Source: a bacterium (GTDB taxonomy: Bacteria > Pseudomonadota > Alphaproteobacteria > Acetobacterales > Acetobacteraceae). From it: 64,000 bases of DNA. The translations under genes were made by a program, and so were the position numbers. The stretch covers positions 1 to 64,000 of the forward strand of contig JAMFRO010000088.1 of NCBI GenBank assembly GCA_026224825.1. Reading direction: 5' to 3'. How positions within the stretch are numbered: the first letter of the stretch is position 1; the number at the start of each line of letters is the position of its first letter. The notes below the pieces were generated by a model. That model ran no database searches, was not told the DNA's origin, and worked only from the letters and a program-made list of their open reading frames with translations. Below are positions 16,854 through 25,586 of the stretch, piece after piece.

Positions 16854-17876
16854 ATGGATGTGAAGACCGCAACGCCACCCATCGTGCAGTTGGAAGGGGT
16901 CGCCAAAGCCTATGGCGGGGCGGTGGCGCTGGCGCAGCTCGACCTTGAGGTGCGGACGGGGGAGTTTTTTACGCTGCTGGGACCATCCGGCTCAGGTAAA
17001 ACGACGACGTTGCGGTTGATAGCCGGGTTCGAGCGGCCGGACAGGGGGCGGATATTGCTGGATGGCGCCGATGTGGCCAGCCTGCCGCCGTTTGCGCGTG
17101 CGGTGAACACGGTGTTTCAGGATTATGCGTTGTTCCCGCATCTCACGTTGATTGAGAATGTGGCCTACGGGCTGCGGGCCAAGAAGATGCCCAAAGCGCA
17201 GGCCCATGCCGAGGCCGAGAAAGCGCTGGCGGCGGTGAAACTGGCGGCGTATGGGAGTAGAAAACCGGCGCAGCTTTCCGGTGGGCAGAGGCAGCGTGTG
17301 GCACTTGCAAGAGCGATGGTGAACAAGCCGCGCGTGTTGCTGCTGGATGAGCCGCTCGGCGCGCTGGATTTGAAACTGCGGCACCAGATGCAGGCGGAGC
17401 TGAAGCGGCTGCAGCATGATACGGGCATTACGTTTATCTATGTGACGCATGACCAGGATGAGGCGCTCTCGATGAGCGACCGGATTGCAGTGTTTTCTCA
17501 AGGCAGAATCGAGCAGGTGGGCACGCCGTTTGATTTGTACGAGCGCCCGGCTTCTGAATTTGTCGCGGATTTTGTCGGCTCCTCCAACCTGTTGGGGCGG
17601 GCATTGCTGCGGCCGGAGAAGATACGGCTGCTGCCGGCGGATGCGCCAGTGGCGGCCGGCGAGGTGGCGCGGCCGGGGGTGGTGCGTGAGGCGATCTATC
17701 TGGGTGCCGTTACGCGTTACCAGGTGGCGCTGGATGACGGCAGCGAGCTCGCCGTGATGGAAGCGAACACCGTGCCGCTGTCCGACCATTTACGGCTGGG
17801 ATCGGGGAGTAGAATTCTTGCAGTTTGGCCGCAGAGCGCGGCGATGACCATCGGCAACCAGGGAGAAATACCATGA
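16854..17876 (+). CDS. ABC transporter ATPase, spermidine/putrescine type
   Basis: A 340-residue ATPase that powers import through the two permeases encoded downstream. The ATPase domain (about 8-240) has Walker A GPSGSGKTT, Q-loop FQDYALFPH, signature LSGGQRQRV, Walker B LLLDEPLGALD and switch His in VTHDQDE. A short TOBE-like domain (about 245-335) follows, as in PotA-type subunits. The stop codon overlaps the start of the binding-protein gene as ATGA. Gene order is ATPase, binding protein, permease, permease. The substrate class is inferred from subunit similarity. Confidence 0.93.
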   Translation: MDVKTATPPIVQLEGVAKAYGGAVALAQLDLEVRTGEFFTLLGPSGSGKTTTLRLIAGFERPDRGRILLDGADVASLPPFARAVNTVFQDYALFPHLTLIENVAYGLRAKKMPKAQAHAEAEKALAAVKLAAYGSRKPAQLSGGQRQRVALARAMVNKPRVLLLDEPLGALDLKLRHQMQAELKRLQHDTGITFIYVTHDQDEALSMSDRIAVFSQGRIEQVGTPFDLYERPASEFVADFVGSSNLLGRALLRPEKIRLLPADAPVAAGEVARPGVVREAIYLGAVTRYQVALDDGSELAVMEANTVPLSDHLRLGSGSRILAVWPQSAAMTIGNQGEIP

Positions 17877-19021
17877 AAGAGTCGTTAAAGCGGCAATTTG
17901 CCAGGTTTACGCTTTGTATGTCCGTGATGCTGCCCTTAGGGCAGGCGGCATCGGCGGTGGAGCCGTTGCAGGCCATTGGTAAAGGTGAAGGCACGCTCAA
18001 CGTCGTGGCCTGGGAAGGCTATGCGCAGGATGATTGGGTGAAGCCCTTCGAGGCCGCCACCGGCTGCCAGGTGCATGCTAAATATGCCGGCTCATCGGAC
18101 GAGATGGTGGCGCTGATGCGCTCGGGCGGCGGTAATCAGTATGACGTGGTTTCCGCCTCGGGCGACGCGACATTGCGGCTGATTTTCGGGCATAATGTGC
18201 AGCCGATCAATCTGGCGCTGATCCCGGCCTGGAAGGATTTTATTCCGCAGTTGCAAGGGCCGGATTTCAATACGGTGAAGGGCGTGCATTACGGTGTTTC
18301 GTACGAATGGGGCCCGAATACGCTGCTGTACAGCACGAAGATTTTTGCAACCGCCCCCACCTCGTGGAGTGTGATCTACGACCCTAAATACAAAGGCCAG
18401 GTGACGGTGCCGGATAACCCCATCCAGATCGCCGATGCGGCTTTGTACCTCTCCAAAACCGATCCCGCGCTCGGCATCACCGACCCCTACGAGCTGACCC
18501 AGCCGCAGATGGATGCGGTGGCAAAACTGCTCAAGGGTCAGGCCGGACTCATCAAAAAATACTGGGCGCTGGCCTCGGACGAAATCCAGCTCTTCACCAG
18601 CGGCGATGCTGTGGTGGGTGCCGCCTGGCCCTACCAGACCAACACGCTGCAAGCCGCCAAAGTGCCGGTGGCAGACACCATCCCCACCGAAGGCGCCACA
18701 GGCTGGGCCGATACATGGATGGTCTCCGCCAAAGCCGCCCACCCCAACTGCGCCTATGAGTGGATCAACTGGGTAACCACGCCAAAAGTGCAGGCTCAGC
18801 AAGCCATCTACTTCGGCGAAACCCCAGCCAACACGCTGGCCTGTAAAGAAATGGACGCGCAACAACCCGGCGCCTGCGCCCAATACCATGGCGACGCCCC
18901 CGCCTCCTATTTCGACCAGATAAAATTCTGGAAAACCCCCCGCACCGAATGCGGCAACGGCAAAACCAACTGCCTGGACTACACCGCCTGGCAGCGCGAA
19001 TGGCAGGCGATCAAGGGATGA
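17873..19021 (+). CDS. Extracellular solute-binding protein, PotD/YdcS-like
   Basis: The 382-residue protein has a signal peptide of about 28 residues ending QAASA, then a type II periplasmic binding fold beginning GTLNVVAWEGYAQDDWVKPF, the usual opening of polyamine-binding proteins. YDVVSASGDA and YGVSYEWGPNTLLY are further family landmarks. It should capture the substrate in the periplasm and hand it to the two permeases. Four Cys near the C terminus (CKEMD, CAQY, ECGNG, NCLDY) suggest disulfides. The start codon overlaps the ATPase stop. A nested palindrome with a terminator-like end separates it from the permeases. Confidence 0.92.
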   Translation: MKESLKRQFARFTLCMSVMLPLGQAASAVEPLQAIGKGEGTLNVVAWEGYAQDDWVKPFEAATGCQVHAKYAGSSDEMVALMRSGGGNQYDVVSASGDATLRLIFGHNVQPINLALIPAWKDFIPQLQGPDFNTVKGVHYGVSYEWGPNTLLYSTKIFATAPTSWSVIYDPKYKGQVTVPDNPIQIADAALYLSKTDPALGITDPYELTQPQMDAVAKLLKGQAGLIKKYWALASDEIQLFTSGDAVVGAAWPYQTNTLQAAKVPVADTIPTEGATGWADTWMVSAKAAHPNCAYEWINWVTTPKVQAQQAIYFGETPANTLACKEMDAQQPGACAQYHGDAPASYFDQIKFWKTPRTECGNGKTNCLDYTAWQREWQAIKG

Positions 19022-19241
19022 TCATGGGGTTGGAAAAAAAGGCCAGGGGCTTTGCCCCTGGACCCCACCAAGGGCCGAAGGGCCCTTGGATCCCGCCCGG
19101 GTCTGGGAAAGGGATGCCCCGACCAGCAAACTTGTGGAGAGTCCGTGCAGGGCATCCCTTTCCCAGACCCGAACTAATGGGGTCTGGGCCTCAGGCCCAG
19201 TGGGGGTCGAGGGGGCAAAGCCCCTCGCCTTTTTTCTCACC
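19022..19241. repeat. Nested palindromic intergenic repeat, copy 2, inside an ABC operon
   Basis: From left: a hairpin at 19043-19061, a hairpin at 19068-19089, a perfect 22-bp central stem (19098-19119 with 19150-19171), a hairpin at 19184-19200, and a stem at 19209-19226 followed by six Ts. A-rich and T-rich outer arms (AAAAAAAGGC and GCCTTTTTT) also pair. The T-run ends 6 bases before the permease start codon, so the element replaces the expected leader and ribosome-binding site. Confidence 0.9.
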
Positions 19242-20123
19242 ATGAGCGCCCCTTTGAGGGCCCTGTCATCGCTCTCCTGGCGGCGCGGTTGGGTGGGCGT
19301 GTTGTCGCTGCTGGCGTTGCCGGCGGTTTGGTTTGGCGGGTTGTATCTGGCGGCGATTGGGGCGATGTTTTTGACGTCGTTTTGGACGGTTGACGATTTT
19401 TCCGGGGATTTGATCCCTGGGTTTTCACTGGTGAATTTTCGGGCGCTGCTGGCGGACCCCACTTACGCGCATATTGCGGAGCGGACGATTGGGATTGCGG
19501 CGGCGGTGACGTTAACGGATATTGTGCTGGCCTGGCCTGTGGCGTTTGCGATGGTGCGGTTGGCGGGGCCGCGCTTGCGGGCGGGGATGATGGCGGCGGT
19601 GTTGATCCCGTTATGGTCGAGCTATCTGGCGCGGGTTTATGCGTGGCGGTTGATATTGTCGCATGATGGCGTGTTGAACTGGGCGCTGGCGGAGGTTGGG
19701 CTGCCGGGGTTGCATATTGGGTATTCTAACTGGGCGATGTGGATTGTGTTTTCTTACTTATGGTTGCCGTTCATGATTTTGCCGGTGGCGGCGGCGGTGG
19801 AGCGGATTCCGCCGAGTTTGCTGGAGGCGTCAGCGGATTTGGGGGCGCATGGTTTGTCCACGTTCCGGCGCGTGATGTTGCCGATGGCGTTGCCGGGCAT
19901 GGTGGCGGGGGCGATCTCGACGTTTTCTCTCACGCTGGGTGATTATGTGACGCCGATGCTGGTGGGCGGTGAGGGCTCTGATTTTATAGGCAATGTCGTG
20001 TATTCCAATGTGGGGGTTACGAATAATATTCCGTTCGCGGCGGCCTATGCGGTGTTGCCGCTTTGCGTTATGGCGGGATTTTTGCTGGTGGCGCGCAAAC
20101 TGGGGGCATTCGATGCGCTCTAA
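19242..20123 (+). CDS. ABC transporter permease, PotB-like
   Basis: A 293-residue inner-membrane permease with six predicted helices and the binding-protein-dependent transport signature (EASADLGAHGLSTFRRVMLPMALPG, of which EASADLGAHG is the coupling-helix core that contacts the ATPase). The first residues similar to other permeases follow MSAPLRALSS, so I take the ATG at 19242. The bases before it are the T-run and CTCACC of a repeat, with no recognisable ribosome-binding site. It overlaps the second permease gene by 11 bases. Confidence 0.92.
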   Translation: MSAPLRALSSLSWRRGWVGVLSLLALPAVWFGGLYLAAIGAMFLTSFWTVDDFSGDLIPGFSLVNFRALLADPTYAHIAERTIGIAAAVTLTDIVLAWPVAFAMVRLAGPRLRAGMMAAVLIPLWSSYLARVYAWRLILSHDGVLNWALAEVGLPGLHIGYSNWAMWIVFSYLWLPFMILPVAAAVERIPPSLLEASADLGAHGLSTFRRVMLPMALPGMVAGAISTFSLTLGDYVTPMLVGGEGSDFIGNVVYSNVGVTNNIPFAAAYAVLPLCVMAGFLLVARKLGAFDAL

Positions 20124-20898
20124 TGTGATCATCTGGACCGCGGTGGCGGCGATCTTCGGGTTTTTGTTCATCCCCGTCATCATCATTCTGGTTTATGCGT
20201 TTTCAGCGGCACCGATTCCGGCGTGGCCGTTGCATGGGTTTGCCCTGCACTGGTTTGCCGATACGTGGAATGACGATGATGTGCGCGAGGCACTGCTGCT
20301 CTCGGTGGAGGTGGCCGTGCTTGCCACGGTGATGGCGATATTGCTGGGCACGCTGGCCGCACTTGCGGTGGTGAAGATGCGCTCGGCCAGCCGCGAGGTG
20401 GTGAGTTTCGTCGCCGTGCTGCCGATTGCACTGCCGGGGATTCTCACGGGCATGGCGCTCGCCTCGTATTTCGCCTCCTGGGGCATGAACCTCTCCTATT
20501 GGACCATCGTGGCGGGACACGCGACGTTCTGCACGGTGATCGTCTATAACAACGTCGTCGCCCGCCTGCGCCGCATGCCGCGCTCGCTCACCGAGGCGTC
20601 GGCGGATCTGGGCGCGGATGCCTTCCGCACCTTCCGCCTGGTGCAATTGCCGATGATGGGCAGTGCGATCGGCGCCGGGGCGCTGCTGGCCTTTGCACTG
20701 TCGTTTGATGAGGTGATCGTGACGACGTTTACGGCGGGGGCCCAGAACACGCTGCCGTTATGGATTTTCGGCGCCATCCGGCTGGGACAGAAATTGCCGG
20801 AGGTGAATGTGGTGGTGTTTGGCATCATTATTTTCACCGCCGTGCCGGTGCTGCTGGCACAAAGGCTCATTGGCGATTCTGGGCGGGTTGCGCGGTAG
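20113..20898 (+). CDS. ABC transporter permease, PotC-like
   Basis: The second permease, 261 residues, six predicted helices, with the coupling motif EASADLGADAFRTFRLVQLP of the PotC group. It pairs with the PotB-like protein to form the channel. It starts at ATG 20113 inside the 3' end of the first permease gene, so the two are translationally coupled. A long upstream extension of this frame is the shadow of the first permease. Confidence 0.93.
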   Translation: MRSNVIIWTAVAAIFGFLFIPVIIILVYAFSAAPIPAWPLHGFALHWFADTWNDDDVREALLLSVEVAVLATVMAILLGTLAALAVVKMRSASREVVSFVAVLPIALPGILTGMALASYFASWGMNLSYWTIVAGHATFCTVIVYNNVVARLRRMPRSLTEASADLGADAFRTFRLVQLPMMGSAIGAGALLAFALSFDEVIVTTFTAGAQNTLPLWIFGAIRLGQKLPEVNVVVFGIIIFTAVPVLLAQRLIGDSGRVAR

Positions 20899-20969
20899 CC
20901 CTATCCGGCCTAGCCTGATACCTTGTTCGGGGAAAATGCCTCGCACCGGAAACGGGCGGAGGAGCAAAA

Positions 20970-21998
20970 ATGCTGCATGTGAACGGGCAGGTGCCCAGGA
21001 CTCAGGCACAGGTGGCCTTGGTGGCTGCTGCGGGGCTGGTGCCGTTTTTATCCGGGCTGGGGGCCGATGCCGAATGCATCATGGGCCCGGCCGGGATTGA
21101 TGCCGCGCGGCTGGATGAAACCGCCGAGGGCAGTATCTCGCTTGCCACCTATGTGGAGATGATGGAGCGCGCCGCGAAACTCTCCGGGCTTGATGATTTC
21201 GGCCTGCGCTACGGGCGGCAGTTTCCGGCCAGCTCGCACGGTCTGGTGGGGGATATCGCCCTTGCAGCCCCCAGCATCGGCGCGGCACTCCGGCAGTTCG
21301 TGGATTTATTCCCGCTGCACCAGGAAGCAAGTGCTGTGCGGCTGACCACCGAGAACGGGCTGCTGCGCCTGGAATACCGCATTCTCGACTGGCGGATTTT
21401 CGACCGCCGGCAGGACGCGGAACTCTCGCTGGCGATGTTCCAGAACCTGCTGCGCCAGGCCTATGGGCCAGGTTTTGCGCCGGAGGAGGTGCATTTCGAG
21501 CATCCGGCGCCGGGCAATCATGCGGCGCATGTAGCCACGTTCCACGCCCCTGTGTTCTTCGGCCAGCGCACCAACGCGCTGCTGTTCCGCCCGGGGGATC
21601 TGCGCCGGCCCATGCCGGGGGCTGATCCCGCCACCTTCTCGCGCCTCGCCGCCGAGGCGTTTTTGCGCCGCCTGCCGCGCGGGCTGGTGCCTTTGCCCGA
21701 GCGCGTGCGCGCCGAAATCCGCTCGCGTTTGCCCGAGGGCTCGCCGCCGATGGAAGAGGTGGCAGGCGCGCTGGGCATTGCGCGCTGGACGCTGCAGCGG
21801 CGTTTGGGGGAGATGGGGCTCTCCTACGCCGAATCCGTGCAGGAGGTGCGCAAGGCGCTGGCCGGGAGCTATCTGGCGCAGCCGCACTTAAGCATCTCGG
21901 CCATTGCGCAATTGCTGGGCTATGCGGAGCTGAGCCCGTTCAGCCGTGCCTGCAAGCGCTGGTTTGGGGTGTCACCGGAGCAGTTGCGGGCGCATTAA
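20970..21998 (+). CDS. AraC-family transcriptional regulator
   Basis: A 342-residue regulator with an N-terminal effector domain of the AraC-type arabinose-binding-like family (about 20-200; FGLRYGRQFPASSHG is characteristic) and a C-terminal pair of helix-turn-helix motifs (about 250-340; GIARWTLQRRLGEMG and LLGYAELSPFSRACKRWFG). It lies 71 bases after the permease gene in the same direction, so it may control the transporter and aldehyde dehydrogenase. It converges on the ROK kinase gene with a 4-base overlap. Confidence 0.92.
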   Translation: MLHVNGQVPRTQAQVALVAAAGLVPFLSGLGADAECIMGPAGIDAARLDETAEGSISLATYVEMMERAAKLSGLDDFGLRYGRQFPASSHGLVGDIALAAPSIGAALRQFVDLFPLHQEASAVRLTTENGLLRLEYRILDWRIFDRRQDAELSLAMFQNLLRQAYGPGFAPEEVHFEHPAPGNHAAHVATFHAPVFFGQRTNALLFRPGDLRRPMPGADPATFSRLAAEAFLRRLPRGLVPLPERVRAEIRSRLPEGSPPMEEVAGALGIARWTLQRRLGEMGLSYAESVQEVRKALAGSYLAQPHLSISAIAQLLGYAELSPFSRACKRWFGVSPEQLRAH

Positions 21999-22888
21999 GC
22001 CGGCCACAACCATGCCGCCCCCCGCACGCCGGAGGAATCGCCGTGTTTGGCCCGCACGACGTTGGGCGAGCAGACATCCGTGAAAATATAGGGGCGCATC
22101 AGCGCCGGCAGGGTGTCGTAAAAATGCGGCAGGTTGGAAAGGCCGCCGCCGAGGACGATGGCGTCCGGGTCCAGCAGATTGGTGATGTTGGCCAGCGCGC
22201 GGGCGAGGCGGTCGGCATGGCGGCTCAGGGCGGCCTGGGCCTCGGCGTTGCCCTTGGCGGCAAGAATCGGGATGCTGGTGGCATCACGCGCGCCGATCCC
22301 GGCAAAATCCTCGGCCAGGCCGGTGCCGGAGAGGTAGAGCTCCAGGCAGCCTTGCTGGCCGCACCAGCATTGGCGGTAGGGTAGCTCGCCTTCTTTCGGC
22401 CAGGGCAAAGGCGTATGCCCAAACTCGCCCGCCAGCCGGTGGCGGCCTTCCAATATGCGCCCATGCACCACGATGCCGCCGCCGCAGCCGGTGCCGAGGA
22501 TGACGCCGAAGACCACGGGTAACCCGGCGGCGGCGCCGTCCGTGGCTTCCGATAGCGCAAAACAATTGGCATCGTTGGCAACGCGGATCTCGCGGTTGAG
22601 CAAAGCGCCGAGGTCTTTATCGAAGGCATGGCCGTTCAGCGCGTTGGAATTGGCGTTTTTCACCAGCCCTGTGGCGGGGGAAATGCAGCCGGGAATGCCG
22701 ACGCCGACGGTGGCACTGGCGCCGGTATCGGCCTCCGCCTGGCGCACCAGCGCGCCGATGGCCTCCAACGCGGCGGGGTAGCCCTGAGGGGTGGCGATGC
22801 GGCGGCGCAGGATTTCCACGCCCAAAGGGTCCAGGACCAGGATCTCGGTTTTGGTGCCGCCGAGGTCGATGCCGATGCGATGGGTCAT
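21995..22888 (-). CDS. ROK-family sugar kinase (fructokinase-like)
   Basis: A 297-residue ROK kinase that would phosphorylate a hexose such as fructose or an amino sugar. The ATP-binding IGIDLGGTKTE opens the protein, GTGCGGGIV lies mid-chain, and the zinc site CWCGQQGCLE matches the ROK consensus. MTHRIGIDL fits the family N terminus, so I use the ATG at 22888; an ATG at 22906 would add six residues. It is monocistronic and overlaps the stop of the convergent AraC gene. The substrate is not determined. Confidence 0.9.
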   Translation of the reverse strand: MTHRIGIDLGGTKTEILVLDPLGVEILRRRIATPQGYPAALEAIGALVRQAEADTGASATVGVGIPGCISPATGLVKNANSNALNGHAFDKDLGALLNREIRVANDANCFALSEATDGAAAGLPVVFGVILGTGCGGGIVVHGRILEGRHRLAGEFGHTPLPWPKEGELPYRQCWCGQQGCLELYLSGTGLAEDFAGIGARDATSIPILAAKGNAEAQAALSRHADRLARALANITNLLDPDAIVLGGGLSNLPHFYDTLPALMRPYIFTDVCSPNVVRAKHGDSSGVRGAAWLWPA

Positions 22889-22951
22889 GCGGCTATCTCG
22901 CCGCATTTCCCGCCTTGCTCAAGCCCCGCGCGAGGGGCATGTTAGGCCGCC

Positions 22952-23179
22952 ATGGTTGAGACTCTGATCGACGCGCAATTCCAGAAATGCCCCATCCCCG
23001 TGCTGCGGGCGGCAAGGGTGCTGCGCGACATGCAGCCGGGCGAGAAATTGCGCATCCTGGCCACGGACCCGGCGGCACTTCAGGATTTCCGGGAGTTCTG
23101 CAAGGCCAGCGGCCATGCGTTGATCGCCACCTCCGAGAGCAAGGGGGTGTACAGTTTTTCGGTCAAACGCGGGGCATGA
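22952..23179 (+). CDS. TusA-family sulfurtransferase
   Basis: A 75-residue SirA/TusA-fold protein with the family motif CPIPVLRA, where Cys13 is the sulfur-carrying residue. TusA relays sulfur in tRNA 2-thiouridine formation and other sulfur transfers. No tusBCDE genes are in view, so it may serve another acceptor. Its stop overlaps the next start as ATGA, tying it to the deacetylase-family gene. Confidence 0.9.
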   Translation: MVETLIDAQFQKCPIPVLRAARVLRDMQPGEKLRILATDPAALQDFREFCKASGHALIATSESKGVYSFSVKRGA

Positions 23180-24114
23180 GTGTCGCGCTGTTCACCCACC
23201 CCTCGGCGCTGGCGCATGATACGGGTGAGGGACATCCCGAATGTGCCGAGCGGATTCGCGCCGTGCTGCGAGCGCTGGAGGCGCCGGAATTTGGCGCCTT
23301 GTTGCGTGAGGAAGCGCCGCTGGCGACCGTGGCGCAGTTGAAAGCCGCGCATAACCCCGCTTACATCGATGCGATTCTGGCCCTGCCGCAGGACCGCGTG
23401 ACGCAGATTGATGCCGACACCATCTTCTCCCCCGGCACGCGCGAGGCGGCGTTGCGCGCCGCCGGCGGGGCCTGTGCGGCGGTGGACGCGGTGTTCGAGG
23501 GCCGGGCCGAGGCGGCGTTCGTGGCCATGCGCCCGCCCGGCCACCATGCCGAGCATGACCGCGCCATGGGGTTCTGCTTCTTCAACAACGCCGCCGTGGC
23601 CGCACACCACGCCCGGGCCAAATGGGGGATAAAACGTGTCGCGGTGGTGGATTTCGACGTGCATCACGGCAATGGCACGCAGGATATTTTTGAGCAGGAC
23701 AAGGGGTTTTTCTACGCCTCCTCGCATCAATCGCCCTGTTACCCCGGTACGGGGGCAACCAGCGCGCGGGGCGTGGGCAATGTGGTGAATGTGCCTTTGC
23801 CGCCGGGGAGCGCTGGCGCGGAATTCCGCGCCGTTTGGGGAAAGCGGATTCTCCCGGCGTTGGCGGCGTTTAAGCCGGAATTGCTCATCATTTCGGCTGG
23901 GTTTGATGCCCATGCCGCTGACCCGCTGGCCCAGCTCCGCCTGAGCGAGGCGGATTTCACCTGGGTGACGCAAAAACTCCTCGGCGTGGCGGATAAGCGA
24001 TGCCCCAAACGCGTGGTTTCGCTGCTCGAAGGCGGGTATGATCTGACGGCACTCGCGGCCTCCGCGGCAGCGCATGTGCGCGCGCTGATGCGGTCGCGCG
24101 TATGCGCGCTCTGA
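23176..24114 (+). CDS. Histone deacetylase family protein
   Basis: A 312-residue zinc amidohydrolase of the HDAC/acetoin-utilisation/polyamine-deacetylase superfamily. The active-site His pair (GHHAEHDRAMGFC), zinc ligands DFDVHHGNGTQ and SAGFDAHAADP, and catalytic-region EGGYDL are all present, so it should be active. Bacterial members act on small acetylated compounds or on proteins; the target is not known here. The start at ATG 23176 overlaps the TusA stop. It lies upstream of xseB and ispA, a common order in alphaproteobacteria. Confidence 0.92.
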   Translation: MSVALFTHPSALAHDTGEGHPECAERIRAVLRALEAPEFGALLREEAPLATVAQLKAAHNPAYIDAILALPQDRVTQIDADTIFSPGTREAALRAAGGACAAVDAVFEGRAEAAFVAMRPPGHHAEHDRAMGFCFFNNAAVAAHHARAKWGIKRVAVVDFDVHHGNGTQDIFEQDKGFFYASSHQSPCYPGTGATSARGVGNVVNVPLPPGSAGAEFRAVWGKRILPALAAFKPELLIISAGFDAHAADPLAQLRLSEADFTWVTQKLLGVADKRCPKRVVSLLEGGYDLTALAASAAAHVRALMRSRVCAL

Positions 24115-24153
24115 TATGGTTGTGAATTTTACGGCAGGCTAGTAGGTCAGGGC

Positions 24154-24390
24154 ATGGAGCAGACATCAGATATCGCAGGCCTCTCGTTCGAGGACGCCTT
24201 GGCCCAGCTCGAAGCCATCGTGCGCGGGCTGGAATCCGGCCAGCAGAAACTGGAGGACGCGATCGCCGCCTACGAACGCGGTGCCGCGCTCAAAACCCAT
24301 TGCGAGGCGAAACTGGCGCAGGCCGAAGCGCGCGTGCAGGCCATCGTGGCCCGTGCCGACGGCACGCTCTCCCTGAAAAACGAGGACTGA
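24154..24390 (+). CDS. xseB: Exodeoxyribonuclease VII small subunit
   Basis: A 78-residue helical protein with the XseB pattern: SFEDALAQLEAIVRGLESGQ, then LEDAIAAYERGAALKTHCEAKLAQAEARV. With XseA it forms exonuclease VII, which degrades single-stranded DNA. It ends 3 bases before ispA, the usual neighbour. xseA is not in the window. Confidence 0.95.
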   Translation: MEQTSDIAGLSFEDALAQLEAIVRGLESGQQKLEDAIAAYERGAALKTHCEAKLAQAEARVQAIVARADGTLSLKNED

Positions 24391-24393
24391 CTC

Positions 24394-25317
24394 ATGGCGC
24401 TTGATGTTGTGCCCACCCCGGACCAGCAGGCCACTGCTTTAAGCGCGGCCCTAACCGAAACCGCCCATCTGGTGGAGGCGCAGCTCGACGCGCTGCTGCC
24501 CGTGCCCGAAAGCGCCGAGGCCAAGCTCATCGAGGCGATGCGCTACGCCGTGCTGAACGGCGGCAAGCGCATGCGCGCCTTTCTGGTGATGGAGGTGGCA
24601 AAACTCTTCTCCGTCAACCGTACCTGTGCCGCCAGGGTAGCCGCCTCGGTGGAGATGCTGCACGCCTATTCGCTGGTGCATGACGATCTGCCGGCCATGG
24701 ACGATGACGATTTGCGCCGCGGCCAGCCGAGCTGCCATAAAAAATTCGACGAAGCCACCGCCATTCTGGCGGGTGATGCGCTGCAAACCCGCGCCTTCGA
24801 AGTCCTGGCCGAAGTTGACACCCATGACGATGCCGAAGCCCGCTGCGAGCTGGTGCTGGCCCTGGCCGCCGCCTCCGGCATGCGCGGCATGGTCGGCGGG
24901 CAGATGATCGATATGCAATCCGAGGGCAAACAGCTCGGCGGCCCCGAGATCACCCGCCTCCAGGCCCTTAAAACCGGCCGCCTCATCCAATACGCCGCCG
25001 AAGCCGGCGCCATCCTCGGCCGCGCCTCTGTCCAGCAACGCCACCTCATCGCCGCCTATGGCCGCGAACTCGGCGGCGCCTTCCAGATATATGACGACGT
25101 GTTGGACGAAACCGCCTCCGAAGCCGAACTAGGCAAAACCGCCGGCAAAGACGCCGCCCAAGGCAAAGCGACCATGGTCAGCATCCTCGGCTTAGACCGC
25201 GCCCGCGCCCAGGCCGAAAAACTAGCCGAACAAGCCGCCAGCCACCTGGAAAGCTTCGGCGACCGCGCCGACCTGCTACGAGCCCTCGCCCGGTTTACGG
25301 TGACCCGTAAGTTCTAG
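24394..25317 (+). CDS. ispA: Farnesyl diphosphate synthase (short-chain polyprenyl synthetase)
   Basis: A 307-residue prenyltransferase that condenses isopentenyl diphosphate with DMAPP and GPP. The first aspartate-rich motif is LVHDDLPAMDDDD, with the two extra residues usual in bacterial FPP synthases; the second is FQIYDDVLD. GGKRMRAF near residue 50 binds diphosphate. Its product feeds the squalene/hopanoid genes just downstream. The last three codons and stop are part of the 43-bp arm of a nested palindrome. The dxs gene that often follows ispA is absent. Confidence 0.95.
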   Translation: MALDVVPTPDQQATALSAALTETAHLVEAQLDALLPVPESAEAKLIEAMRYAVLNGGKRMRAFLVMEVAKLFSVNRTCAARVAASVEMLHAYSLVHDDLPAMDDDDLRRGQPSCHKKFDEATAILAGDALQTRAFEVLAEVDTHDDAEARCELVLALAAASGMRGMVGGQMIDMQSEGKQLGGPEITRLQALKTGRLIQYAAEAGAILGRASVQQRHLIAAYGRELGGAFQIYDDVLDETASEAELGKTAGKDAAQGKATMVSILGLDRARAQAEKLAEQAASHLESFGDRADLLRALARFTVTRKF

Positions 25318-25586
25318 GGTTATTGCGGAGGGTTCGGGGCGTGACTCGCAGGGGGACTTTGTCCCCCTGCACCCCCTACCAGGGGCCGAAAGGCCCCTGG
25401 ACCCCACCCGGCTCTAAAAAGAAGGGCCCATCCAACCTCGTGTGTTTCACGAGACGGGATGGGCCCTTCTTTTTAGAGCCGAATCTGATGGGGGTCTGGG
25501 GCCTCAGGCCCCAGGCAGGGGGTGCAGGGGGGTAAGACCCCCTTGCGAGTCACGCCCCGAACCCTCCGCAATAACCCTAGAACTTA
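25308..25586. repeat. Nested palindromic intergenic repeat, copy 3, with 43-bp perfect arms
   Basis: The outer arms 25308-25350 and 25544-25586 are perfect inverted copies of 43 bases. Inside are GC-rich hairpins and a perfect 25-bp central stem (25409-25433 with 25457-25481). The left arm includes the end of ispA with its TAG stop, and the right arm includes the end of the convergent MipA-like gene with its TAG stop. The design matches copies at 1, 19022 and 43916, but the central-stem sequence differs. Confidence 0.92.

Noticed and set aside
24394..25317. Expectation of dxs after ispA
   Set aside because: The gene downstream is a convergent outer-membrane protein; no dxs motifs are in this window.
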